From: Aureliella helgolandensis | GTDB lineage: Bacteria > Planctomycetota > Planctomycetia > Pirellulales > Pirellulaceae | NCBI RefSeq assembly: GCF_007752135.1 | Contig: NZ_CP036298.1 | Location: 7,680,501 to 7,744,500, forward strand | Direction of reading: 5' to 3' | DNA: 64,000 nucleotides | In this document: in pieces, positions 34,227 to 42,903 of the stretch | Numbering within the stretch: position 1 is the stretch's first letter | How the letters are laid out: every line of letters starts with the position of its first letter | Program-made: the position numbers and the translations under genes | Notes under the pieces: model-generated | The model's input: only the letters and a program-made list of their open reading frames with translations | Databases searched by the model: none | What the model was told of the DNA's origin: nothing

Positions 34227-36073
34227 CAATGCTGCAAGTAGAATTCGTAGTTAACCGTCGGCTTAAAACACTCACCCGGCATGACCGTCTGGCTCCAGAA
34301 GATCATACTACTGTTGTTGATGGCATTTCCACGGCGTTCATGCCAGTCGTCTTGGCGAAAGGCCTCGAGCGTGATTCTACCATCGTCGGAAACCTGTGTG
34401 GCTTTCCCGCCAAATCGCAAACGCACTTCAACCGGCACCGGGACCAGCTTGTTGTTTGCCAATTCGGCTTCGATCAGCCCTTCGACACGTAAAAAGTTTT
34501 GGCCACGCCACTTGAGGGCATTCAACTCTCGCTGGACTTCGCTATCGTCCACTTTACCGCGTAGATCGACCGAGACCGTTACTGGAACTCGGCAGATACC
34601 GCCGGGCGATGTGTAGGTCAACAATTCCTGCGCTAAGGGCTGCTGATCGTCCATCAACATCGCCGCCCCAGTCGTCCACGGGATATCGGTATTGTTGATC
34701 AATTCCACTTGCCGCCACACTTTCGATTCGCTCAAGACAAGCGGTGATATTGAAGCGGCCGAAGTAGTAGCAAAGCTTTCAGAATGCATTATTTCGAGAT
34801 CCCAGGTGTAGATATCTCGATAGTCAACGTCAGTGCGTAGGATTGGCACCAAGGCTCGTTGTCCACGTTTCAGCGTCATGGAAGCGAGCTCGTAGACGAA
34901 CAAATCGTTCCCCCCTTTTCCGACCAATTCATCCGGCAACTCGACTGCGGTCCGGGCTGCCTCTCCCATCGCCCGATTGCTACTAAACTCCCCAGACCGT
35001 TGCCCGTAGAGCCCATTGGAAAACTGGTTATTGCTCAGCCCCATCATGTCTGGAGCCGCCTGGCTCAACGAATTGCGGAGCGTAGCCTCAAGCACCATCG
35101 GCGAAGGAGTGGAACGAAATCGAAAATTGGGGACCCCAACGACGACATGAAACGGAACGTCGATGAAGTCCTCTGCCTCATTTATAATCTCTCCCTGCAT
35201 GAACAGCTCCGCTCTCTTCCGTCCATCAGCTTGGCCACTACCCTTCTTCCCCCGGAAAGCAACCGAAGGCTGACTCGTCAGATTGATGCGGTAGGTCGGA
35301 ATCCAGCGAACATCTGGACGAAAATACATTAAGTGGATTTTGACTGCGGAGTTAGGTTGTCCAAAGTGCAACGACAAGCGTTTGTGTCGCGCCTTCTTGG
35401 TCACGCTCTGTTCGATCTGGCTATTCATATATTCGATCGTAAGATTGCTTACCGATGAAGCCTGGATCATCTTGTCACCGGATTCGGTGCGAACCACAAA
35501 GAAACTCGCCGAAACCGTTGCGAGAGTAGTCGTGGAATTTGCCGAGCTGCCCGCGTCGCTCGCAACCATTCCGCGTGAGGCGGACTCGTTGACAACTGGG
35601 GCATTGGACAGAATCTTCAGCAGGGTGCCCTCAATCCGTTGCTCTCCGATCTCGAATGAGCAGGTCTTTCCCAGATTGGCCTGAACCATCTCTACGACAG
35701 TTGTGCAATCCACTTTGCGCTGCGTTTTCGACTCGGTATCGACCCAGCCTGCTACCAGCGACTGGATCGTTCCCTGCTCAGGAACCGCCCAGAAAGATCC
35801 GAGCACAGCTGCGTCTGGAACCTCATCGGTATATACAGTGCCATCAGCGTCGGTGGTGGCGGAACCTTGCTTAACCACCAAGCAATACCCATCCTTGAAA
35901 ACTATGACACGTTGGGTTTTGAGATCCAACTGAGACGCATCTTGGGGTTTTGCGGGTAATTCATCAGCAACCCCAAGCGGATTACCAACGCCAGTAGCAA
36001 AGACCAGGAATGCTGCGATCATTACACCGCTAGATGTGGACAGGAATTGTGGGGGGGAGCAAAGGGTGTCCAT
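34226..36073 (-). CDS. Exported DUF4139-like protein heading the two-component operon
   Basis: 615 residues. An N-terminal hydrophobic segment (about 17-34) should export it. The C-terminal two thirds alternate strands as in DUF4139 proteins: 'DVRWIPTYRINL' and 'AELFMQGEIINEAEDFIDVPFHVVVGV' resemble the repeated 'W.P.Y...L' and 'N...EDW..V.L' of that family, and 'VELINNTDIPWTTGAAMLM' resembles its last part. A Ser/Ala-rich linker lies around 170-185. No enzyme motif is seen. Its stop overlaps the response-regulator start by one base. It may be the ligand sensor, or a target whose state the kinase follows. The domain match is by pattern and is uncertain. Confidence 0.65.
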   Translation of the reverse strand: MDTLCSPPQFLSTSSGVMIAAFLVFATGVGNPLGVADELPAKPQDASQLDLKTQRVIVFKDGYCLVVKQGSATTDADGTVYTDEVPDAAVLGSFWAVPEQGTIQSLVAGWVDTESKTQRKVDCTTVVEMVQANLGKTCSFEIGEQRIEGTLLKILSNAPVVNESASRGMVASDAGSSANSTTTLATVSASFFVVRTESGDKMIQASSVSNLTIEYMNSQIEQSVTKKARHKRLSLHFGQPNSAVKIHLMYFRPDVRWIPTYRINLTSQPSVAFRGKKGSGQADGRKRAELFMQGEIINEAEDFIDVPFHVVVGVPNFRFRSTPSPMVLEATLRNSLSQAAPDMMGLSNNQFSNGLYGQRSGEFSSNRAMGEAARTAVELPDELVGKGGNDLFVYELASMTLKRGQRALVPILRTDVDYRDIYTWDLEIMHSESFATTSAASISPLVLSESKVWRQVELINNTDIPWTTGAAMLMDDQQPLAQELLTYTSPGGICRVPVTVSVDLRGKVDDSEVQRELNALKWRGQNFLRVEGLIEAELANNKLVPVPVEVRLRFGGKATQVSDDGRITLEAFRQDDWHERRGNAINNSSMIFWSQTVMPGECFKPTVNYEFYLQH

Positions 36074-36260
36074 CGTAGGCCTCGAAACTAGTGGTAGGGA
36101 TCAGTCAGACGACACCTTCATCCTACGTCAACTTCGAGCTTTAGCGGGTAACAAGTTTGTAACGAGGCATGGTGTAGCAAGGTAGAGGCAGGGCCCGATA
36201 CGCCACCGGCAAACAGTGACGTGGCACCAAGAACCCTTGAGAACTCCGCGTACGCAGGAC

Positions 36261-37790
36261 CTAAACGCCGTAAACGGGTTCTAGCTTGCGACGCAGATAG
36301 CGCACCAGAGGCTGTGCATCGAGCGACTTTCCACAGACCTTTTCCACCAGCGTGCCAGGATGTAAGCAGAACCCTTGAACATGGACCTCTTGCTGAAGCC
36401 ATTCCAACAAGGGCTGAAACTCCCCTTTCTCAAACAAACCGTCGAGATCTCCCAGTCGATCCGAAGCGGCCTCCATCAATTGCGCCGCATACAGGTTGCC
36501 CAGCGAGTAGGTGGGGAAATATCCGACCAAACCTGCACTCCAGTGCACGTCTTGCAAAATGCCATCTCGATCGCTGGGAGGCTGGATGCCCAGATAATGT
36601 TGGTAGCGTTCATTCCAGGCTGCGGGTGCATCTTTAACCTCTAGCGTGCCTGACATCAACTGCTGCTCGATCTCAAAACGAATCAGAATATGCAAGTTGT
36701 AGGTAACCTCATCCGCTTCGACGCGGACCAGCGAAGGTTCGACCAAATTTGCATCTCGATAGACATCTTCTGCGGATAAACCTTGCCAAGCACTGCCGAC
36801 TCGCTGAGCGACTTCGGGGAAGCACCACTTCCAAAAAGCATGACTGCGCCCTACAAAATTTTCCCACAGACGAGACTGCGATTCATGGACTCCCAGGCTG
36901 GCAGCCATTCCGGGCGGCAAGCCATACCAATCGGCCAGCAAGCCCTGCTCGTACATCCCGTGGCCCGCTTCATGCAACGTTCCGTAAAACCCACTGGGAA
37001 AGAATTCCGCTTGGTATCGAGTTAAAATGCGGCAATCATCGGGGCCCAGCGTGGTACAGAAGGGATGGCTCGTCTCATCCAACCGGCCGCGTTCAAAGGA
37101 GTAGCCAATCCGCCCTGCGATCCAGCGACTGACCTCTCGTTGCTGTGCAACAGGCACGGCACGCTCCCAAGATTTCCCCGTCGGGCGATGCGGCGCGTCG
37201 GCAAGTTCCTGGACCAGTCGAACAAGCTCGTCACGCAGGTTTGCGAAGATCGCCGTAAGTTGCTCGCTCCGCGCCCCTTCCTCGTACTGATCCAGCAAAG
37301 CGTCGTACAGAGAGCCCCCCTCTTCCGCGAGCAACTCTGCCTCGCGGCGACGCAGCAAAAAAATCTCGGTCATGTACGGCTGGAAATAGGCCCAGTCATT
37401 GGCAGCACGTGCCTTTTCCCACGCCTGCTGACCTAGTACCGTCGCTTTTGAAATAGCCTGCACTAGGTCGATCGGCAAGCGAGTATTGCGTTGAAAGTCT
37501 TTGTGCAATCGGGCAATGGTTGCCCCCACTTGCGATGTTGTGTCCTGCGCCAAATCCGACTGACGGAGTGTTGCGAGCAGCTCACCGTATCGCGAATCGG
37601 TTTTTCGCTGGTGAATCACCCCACACAGGTATGTCAATTGCTCGGCGCGGTAACCACCTGCAGCAGCAGGCAAGCCAGTCCGCTCGTCCCATTCCAGCAA
37701 AGCGGACGTCGACTCCAGCAACGCGGTATCGCGAACGTGGGCGAAGACATGTGCAAAATCAGTAGAGGCGACATCCTGCGGCTTACTCAT
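36261..37790 (-). CDS. M32 family metallocarboxypeptidase
   Basis: 509 residues, the normal length for the Taq-type M32 carboxypeptidases, which remove C-terminal residues from peptides in the cytoplasm. The zinc site 'GTLHEAGHGMYEQGL' (HExxH) and the conserved 'GVHESQSRLWENFVGRS' downstream, which supplies the third ligand Glu, are intact. 'TYNLHILIRFEIEQQL' and 'DVHWSAGLVGYFPTYSLGN' are further family blocks. The fold is all-helical. I start at the ATG at 37790; an upstream extension of 30 residues is unlike the family. The gene is monocistronic. Confidence 0.94.
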   Translation of the reverse strand: MSKPQDVASTDFAHVFAHVRDTALLESTSALLEWDERTGLPAAAGGYRAEQLTYLCGVIHQRKTDSRYGELLATLRQSDLAQDTTSQVGATIARLHKDFQRNTRLPIDLVQAISKATVLGQQAWEKARAANDWAYFQPYMTEIFLLRRREAELLAEEGGSLYDALLDQYEEGARSEQLTAIFANLRDELVRLVQELADAPHRPTGKSWERAVPVAQQREVSRWIAGRIGYSFERGRLDETSHPFCTTLGPDDCRILTRYQAEFFPSGFYGTLHEAGHGMYEQGLLADWYGLPPGMAASLGVHESQSRLWENFVGRSHAFWKWCFPEVAQRVGSAWQGLSAEDVYRDANLVEPSLVRVEADEVTYNLHILIRFEIEQQLMSGTLEVKDAPAAWNERYQHYLGIQPPSDRDGILQDVHWSAGLVGYFPTYSLGNLYAAQLMEAASDRLGDLDGLFEKGEFQPLLEWLQQEVHVQGFCLHPGTLVEKVCGKSLDAQPLVRYLRRKLEPVYGV

Positions 37791-38057
37791 TGGGATCCTA
37801 ATGATGGGTGGTCTAGGCGGAGCCACGGGGACATTGCCTTTGAGGGCAGAGCCTGGCAACGAGAGGAACAGGGCTTTCACAACCTACGACTCGTGTGGCA
37901 CGGTCTTGTCCGTATTGGGAGTTCGTTGTGAACTTGTATGTGCTGCAGCTGCCACTCTTAGGTCAAAGTAGACGCTCGGCAGCGATTAGTGCTGCGGAAG
38001 CACGGGTTTCATGACCGGTCAAGCTGGCTACTCTCCAACCACACGCACAACTGCAAC

Positions 38058-38085
38058 GGGCTGGCAGGTACACGCCTGCCAGCCC
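38058..38085 (-). terminator. Strong terminator-like hairpin after the Gfo/Idh/MocA gene
   Basis: An 11-bp perfect stem, GGGCTGGCAGG (38058-38068) with CCTGCCAGCCC (38075-38085), and a 6-base loop, 33 bases after the stop at 38119. The following leftward sequence is only moderately T-rich. The rest of the 37791-38118 gap shows no gene. Confidence 0.6.
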
Positions 38086-38118
38086 ACTGGGAACTCCCGT
38101 CTTTTTCCAGCCGAACGA

Positions 38119-39510
38119 CTAGGCGTATTCGCGATCGACGATCAGCCCTGGCATCGGCACCGAGTAGCGTCCACTGGCATCGGGCATTAGTGGTGAATCA
38201 CCGTCGAGCGTCAACTTGTCCAAGTTGGGAGCGAACTCATGCGGACAATCCAGCAGGTCCTCCAGCGTCACAATCTGCCCAGTATGAGCTGCCATGCGGC
38301 CCATCGAAGTTACCGCACTAGCCATCACACCGCGTTCCACTTCGTTGTACGGCTTGTCGTTGTGAATCGCGTCGATGAGGTCATTCCACTCTAGTTGGTA
38401 CGGATTGCGTTCATCGGGACCAAATTCCCAAGCAACTTGCTTCTTGGTTTCCTTTTGCCCGGTATAAATTTTGCAATGCGCCGGGGAGTGGCCACTGAAG
38501 GAGATCGTTGCCGACCCCTTGGTACCATGCGCATAACTTGCAAATTCTTGATAGCAGCCGGGTTGCGTACGGCCGTCGAGCAACAGTTTGGTACCGTCGG
38601 CAAACGTATACTCGACGGAGTAGACGTCAAAGTTCTGGTCTACCATGTCCCCGCGGTAATGGCGTCCACCGGCAGCTTTAGCCTCAACGGGCCAAGCGTT
38701 TTTCATCCAACAACATTCATCGATATTGTGAATCAGGAAGTCGCTGAAAGCCCCACCACTGAGCCATAGGAACCCGTGAAAATTTGCAATCTGGTACATC
38801 AGGTCGGACATCTTACCGGGGTTGGGCAAAACGGATGCCGATCCGGTTGGGCCTGCCATGCGGTAGGCCCGCAGCATCAGGATATCGCCGATTTCCCCAT
38901 CCTGGATTCGGTTGTAAAGTTCCCCCCGCGCTTCGCAGTGGCGGCACATCAGTCCCACACCGACCTTGAGATTCTTGGCTTCGGCCTCTTTGCCGAGGGC
39001 CAGCATGCGTTTGCTGGTTGGCCCATCAACCGTCAGCGGCTTCTCCATGAAGACGTTCAATCCCTTTTCGATCGCGTAGGAGAACATCAACCAACGGAAG
39101 GCTGGCGGCGAGGTAAGAATCACGATATCGCCGGGACGCAGGCAGTCCATAGCCTGCTTATAGGCTTCGAATCCGATGAATTGGCGATCTTCGGGAACAT
39201 CGACTTGCTCTCCAAACTTGCCGGATAATCCCCGGTGGCTTGAACTCAACTTGGACTCAAAGACATCCGCCATCGCCACCAGTTTCATGCCCGCATCGGG
39301 CACGCTCAAGGCATTGGTCGCCGCTCCCGTACCGCGACCACCGCAGCCCACCAAGGCAATTTGAATCGAATCGGTCTCAGCGGCGTGCACCGTTCGCATG
39401 GCCCCCGTGAGCAACGTAGCGGTAGCTGCAACAGCGCCCGCTTCTTTGACAAAACCGCGACGCGATGTACTTGTAGAATTAGAAGATGTGGTTGATTTCG
39501 TGGAACTCAT
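38119..39510 (-). CDS. Gfo/Idh/MocA family oxidoreductase, Tat-exported
   Basis: 463 residues. A Ser/Thr-rich leader precedes the twin-arginine motif 'SRRGFVKEAGAVAATATLL'. The NAD(P)-binding 'IALVGCGGRGTGA' and the family 'GLNVFMEKPLTVDGP' are followed by a substrate domain with 'FLWLSGGAFSDFLIHNIDECCWMK' and 'YEFAS...GTKGSATIS'-type features. It probably acts on a carbohydrate derivative in the periplasm. ATG at 39510 follows GGAG at seven bases. It is only distantly similar to the other Tat-exported member at 14758-16044. Confidence 0.9.
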   Translation of the reverse strand: MSSTKSTTSSNSTSTSRRGFVKEAGAVAATATLLTGAMRTVHAAETDSIQIALVGCGGRGTGAATNALSVPDAGMKLVAMADVFESKLSSSHRGLSGKFGEQVDVPEDRQFIGFEAYKQAMDCLRPGDIVILTSPPAFRWLMFSYAIEKGLNVFMEKPLTVDGPTSKRMLALGKEAEAKNLKVGVGLMCRHCEARGELYNRIQDGEIGDILMLRAYRMAGPTGSASVLPNPGKMSDLMYQIANFHGFLWLSGGAFSDFLIHNIDECCWMKNAWPVEAKAAGGRHYRGDMVDQNFDVYSVEYTFADGTKLLLDGRTQPGCYQEFASYAHGTKGSATISFSGHSPAHCKIYTGQKETKKQVAWEFGPDERNPYQLEWNDLIDAIHNDKPYNEVERGVMASAVTSMGRMAAHTGQIVTLEDLLDCPHEFAPNLDKLTLDGDSPLMPDASGRYSVPMPGLIVDREYA

Positions 39511-39760
39511 GAATTTCTCCAAGTTGTGAGGGGGGGGTAATATGAGAGAGGATCAATGATGGGAACGCATGCTTCGCTAAGGCGTGACTCTTGCGTTGAA
39601 CCGAGACGTTGAACCGAGAAACAAGGTGCCGAACCCCAGAGGCAATACTCCAGAGTGCGAGGGCCAGAACCGCCCCCAAAGGGCCAGCTCGGCTTGGGTG
39701 TTGGATCCGAAATTTCCCGACGCGGGCTAGCCCTCAATTCGTAAAAGTTGTCGAAGGATA

Positions 39761-40903
39761 TCAGTTGTTGATGTTGGCCTTGGCACCCACGCGTTCAACC
39801 TGCACCGGCTCTGACTTATCCCACTTGGCTTTTCTTTCTGCGTCCGTCGGCACAACTAGTGGACGTACAACGCGAAAGCCCACATGTAGGGCGTCGGTGT
39901 GGTACCAAATACTCTTGGGAATCTGAGGATCCTGCTTCTTCCAATCTTCGCTGGATGCCTCGCGTGCGGCACTGCGACAATCCTCTGGGAATTGGTCCCA
40001 CCCACCTCCGCGAACGACGCGTGGGTAGAGTGTCTTGGGGACTGCTAAAGGGTCGACCCCTTGGCTAGCAATCTCCTCATAGCCCGCTTCATCGTATTGA
40101 TCGAGCACCCATTCCGCGACATTGCCGTGCATGTCATGCAGCCCCCAGGGATTGGGCTTCTTCTTGCCTACCTTTTCGTAGCCTCCGTCCGTATTGTCGA
40201 AAAACCACGCGTAGTCCTCCAATTCGTCGACGTCGTCCCCGAACGAATAGGCTGTGGTCGTGCCAGCTCGGCAGGCATACTCCCACTCCGCTTCCGTCGG
40301 CAAGCGATAGTAGCGGCCCGTCTTGGCACTCAACCAATTGCAAAAGGTACGCGCTGCGTGCTGGGTCATGCACACGGCCGGATACCCTCGCTTGCCCATG
40401 CCGAACGTCATGTCGGTGTAGGGTTTGGTCGGTTGCGACAATTGAAACGTGTCCGCTAACGCATCGCGTGGCGTTGCCGCCAACCCCAGCGCTTGACGTC
40501 GAAATACATCTAAGTCGGAAGCCCAAACATCATAGACGTCCCAATTCATCTCCAGCTTGGCCATCCAGAACGGCGACACTTCTACTTCGTGCTGCGGCAG
40601 TTCATCCTCTTCGTATTCATCGTCGTCTTCAGAACTTCCCATGGAGAACTTCCCGCCAGGGATCGGGAGCATCTCAAAACTAACATCGGCTTGTTCGATA
40701 ATTTCACGGTACGGTTTCATTTCGGCTTCGGTCGTGGCGCTCGCATCTTCCACTTCCAAGACCGGAGGTGGCTCAGCGGCCACTGCGTCTAGAGTTAGTA
40801 GGCCGCCGATCGCAACTACGGCTAACGCGCGAACGGAGCACCAATTCCTGACTGCCAACACTCTCAAAAGTCGCTGACATTCCAATATTTCAATCACCTT
40901 CAT
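39761..40903 (-). CDS. Exported SUMF1 (formylglycine-generating enzyme-like) domain protein
   Basis: 380 residues: signal-like N-terminus (hydrophobic about 25-43), an acidic linker, then the FGE-sulfatase fold from about residue 78. Landmarks are 'MLPIPGGKFSMGSSEDD', 'PQHEVEVSPFWMAKLEMNW', 'RLPTEAEWEYACRAGTTT', 'MHGNVAEWVLDQY' and the ending 'HVGFRVVR'. The region where bacterial FGEs have the copper-binding cysteine pair reads 'VVRGGGWDQFPEDCRSAAREA', with a single Cys, so formylglycine formation is unlikely. Planctomycetes use this fold for other, mostly unknown roles. The gene is divergent from apbE, with 84 bases between the starts. Confidence 0.85.
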   Translation of the reverse strand: MKVIEILECQRLLRVLAVRNWCSVRALAVVAIGGLLTLDAVAAEPPPVLEVEDASATTEAEMKPYREIIEQADVSFEMLPIPGGKFSMGSSEDDDEYEEDELPQHEVEVSPFWMAKLEMNWDVYDVWASDLDVFRRQALGLAATPRDALADTFQLSQPTKPYTDMTFGMGKRGYPAVCMTQHAARTFCNWLSAKTGRYYRLPTEAEWEYACRAGTTTAYSFGDDVDELEDYAWFFDNTDGGYEKVGKKKPNPWGLHDMHGNVAEWVLDQYDEAGYEEIASQGVDPLAVPKTLYPRVVRGGGWDQFPEDCRSAAREASSEDWKKQDPQIPKSIWYHTDALHVGFRVVRPLVVPTDAERKAKWDKSEPVQVERVGAKANINN

Positions 40904-40987
40904 TATTCACTCAGTTAAAATTGCACGGACAGCCCTAAGGTGGATTAACCACCCTCCAGTCGGCCTCCTACGGAGAATCTAAACGCT

Positions 40988-42073
40988 ATGCCATTCTACA
41001 CCAATCCATTCACGACCATAGCGATTGCCGCGATATTACTAGGTTCCGGGAATTTGACGACGGCGCAAACGCCCCACCCCCAATCGAACGAATCCAGCGA
41101 CTCCCGATTGGAGGGATACGATTACACGTTTCCCGCCATGGGTACACTCGTCTCCTTAAAAGCCTACGGGACAGACAAAGCCAGCGTTCAGGAAATTTTT
41201 CAAAAGGTGGAACAACGGGTTGAGGCGTTGGCAGCAATTTTGACAGATTACGACCCCACCAGTGAGACTCGCCGACTGTCCCCCAATGCCTTCAACGCAG
41301 ATGTCCACGTCTCGCCGGAGCTGTGGCAAGTCCTGCTGGCCTCGGACGAATGGCATCGTCGGACCTCAGGAGCCTTCGACTCCAGCTTGGGACAGTTAAC
41401 CCGGCTGTGGCGCAAGTACCGCCAGGCGGGAAGAGTCCCGCCCCCAGAACAGCTACAGCAAGCACTCAGCCTGAGCGGCTGGGAGCAAGTCCGCCTCAAC
41501 CGAGAAGCACAAACGGTGCGTTTCTTGCGGGAAGACCTGCGACTCGACTTTGGAGCGATCGGCAAAGGCTACATCGTCGATGCCGCCTATGAGGTGCTGG
41601 TCGCCAACCAGCTCGAGTGCTGTTTGGTAAACATTAGTGGGAATATGCGCTGCGGCACCCCTCCTCCCGGACGCGGAGGCTGGAGAATTGAGATCGCTCC
41701 GATTGCGAAAGGAGGCACACCGCTGCGTCGAATTGAGATTGCCAGTTGTGCTATCGCCACCTCGGGAGACCTATGGCAATACCAAGAAATCGATGGAGTC
41801 CGTCGCAGTCATATCCTGGATCCTCAAACGGGCATGGGCGTCCCCGGCCCAATTGCCGCCACGGTCCTCGCTCCCACCGCTACCCAAGCCGACGCCCTGG
41901 CTACAGCTGCCTGCATCTTACCCCCTCAGTCCATGGAACAACTCGTCGCATCGCTGACTGAAACCGCAATCCTCGTCGCCTCACAGCGGACCTCCACTGA
42001 AGCAATCACGCAAAAGACCTACGGCACCTTCCCACCGGATCGATCAATACAACAAGGGCCCCACCACCGGTGA
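40988..42073 (+). CDS. apbE: FAD:protein FMN transferase (ApbE)
   Basis: 361 residues. ApbE attaches FMN covalently to threonine residues of exported redox proteins such as NqrB/C or RnfG/D. Signatures are 'YDYTFPAMGTLVSLKAYG', 'TSGAFDSSLGQLTRLWR', 'LDFGAIGKGYIVDAAYEVL', 'CLVNISGNMRCG' and the metal-binding 'RRSHILDPQTGMG' with a following 'ATQADALATA'. A signal peptide ends near 'NLTTAQ', consistent with periplasmic action. The last 30 residues are polar and variable. The stop codon lies inside the terminator hairpin at 42053-42081. Confidence 0.93.
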   Translation: MPFYTNPFTTIAIAAILLGSGNLTTAQTPHPQSNESSDSRLEGYDYTFPAMGTLVSLKAYGTDKASVQEIFQKVEQRVEALAAILTDYDPTSETRRLSPNAFNADVHVSPELWQVLLASDEWHRRTSGAFDSSLGQLTRLWRKYRQAGRVPPPEQLQQALSLSGWEQVRLNREAQTVRFLREDLRLDFGAIGKGYIVDAAYEVLVANQLECCLVNISGNMRCGTPPPGRGGWRIEIAPIAKGGTPLRRIEIASCAIATSGDLWQYQEIDGVRRSHILDPQTGMGVPGPIAATVLAPTATQADALATAACILPPQSMEQLVASLTETAILVASQRTSTEAITQKTYGTFPPDRSIQQGPHHR

Positions 42074-42081
42074 GGCCCTTG
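42053..42081. terminator. Bidirectional terminator hairpin between convergent genes
   Basis: CAAGGGCC (42053-42060) pairs perfectly with GGCCCTTG (42074-42081), with an inner CACC/GGTG stem and a short loop. It includes the apbE stop codon and lies 36 bases from the 3' end of the convergent PEP-CTERM gene, so it can serve both. Confidence 0.7.
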
Positions 42082-42116
42082 CTCTTCCATGCTAAGTGGT
42101 AGTGCACAGCGAAGGA

Positions 42117-42755
42117 TTAGCTCTTTCTTCGGTAGAAGGACGCCCCCAGTAAGAGAGCGCCGAACAAACCAACACTTCCTGGCTCAGGTACCGCTGCAAC
42201 ATTTACGGAATAGGAATTACCAGGAGAGAACACCTGGGAATCCAACGCGACTGGAGTTGCACCACTGCCAATAATGAACGCCAGGATATTTCGCCCCGGT
42301 TCGCTCACGGGCGTGGCGAGCTGTCCCTCAAAACTGAGGGGAGTGGCGGAACCGGTTGCCCCGAGTTGCAGACCGAGCTGCCCCAGCAAAACGCGTCCAT
42401 TGGTCGGTGCGACTCCCCCAACGTTGTAGAGTCGTACAGCGACGCCACCCTGGATTGCGGCTGCCGTGCTGCTCTCGGCTCCCGGCAAAAAGGGGTTTCC
42501 ACCAAACGCGTCATTCACGTTAAAACCGGTAATCGTGCTACCGCCCGCCCCTGCAGTTAAATTGAATTCGACTTTGTTGGTGCCATTGAAAGTAACATCA
42601 CCACCAATTTCAGAAAGAAACAGATCGACACTCACTAAATTGCCAGCCTGTGAGCTATCGAAATCAGTCGCCTGATCAAATTCGAACTGGTAGTCCGCCC
42701 AACACGGCACTGGGAGGCACACCAATGCCGTTAAAGCAATGTAAAATCTCAGCAT
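42117..42755 (-). CDS. PEP-CTERM secreted protein, cohesin-like candidate
   Basis: 212 residues with a signal peptide (1-20, ending at 'CWA') and a PEP-CTERM tail ('VPEPGSVGLFGALLLGASFYRRKS'). The middle is strand-rich ('LVSVDLFLSEIGGDVTFNGTNKVEFNLTAG', 'LLGQLGLQLGATG'), with the flavour of small beta-sandwiches such as cohesin-like modules found in many PEP-CTERM proteins, but no clear family. It should be sorted to the surface by an exosortase system not encoded here. Interestingly, the next gene upstream encodes a dockerin-bearing giant protein. Confidence 0.8.
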   Translation of the reverse strand: MLRFYIALTALVCLPVPCWADYQFEFDQATDFDSSQAGNLVSVDLFLSEIGGDVTFNGTNKVEFNLTAGAGGSTITGFNVNDAFGGNPFLPGAESSTAAAIQGGVAVRLYNVGGVAPTNGRVLLGQLGLQLGATGSATPLSFEGQLATPVSEPGRNILAFIIGSGATPVALDSQVFSPGNSYSVNVAAVPEPGSVGLFGALLLGASFYRRKS

Positions 42756-42903
42756 CTATAGGTTCCTTACTTTTCCATTCGGATGATTTGGATTCACGCA
42801 ACGGGAGTAAAACAGTCTAATCAGCAGAAGCGACACACGCCACTATAACTACTCCCGCCCACGAGCGTCTCCAGATTTCCTGGAGACGCTCGATAACATT
42901 GGA

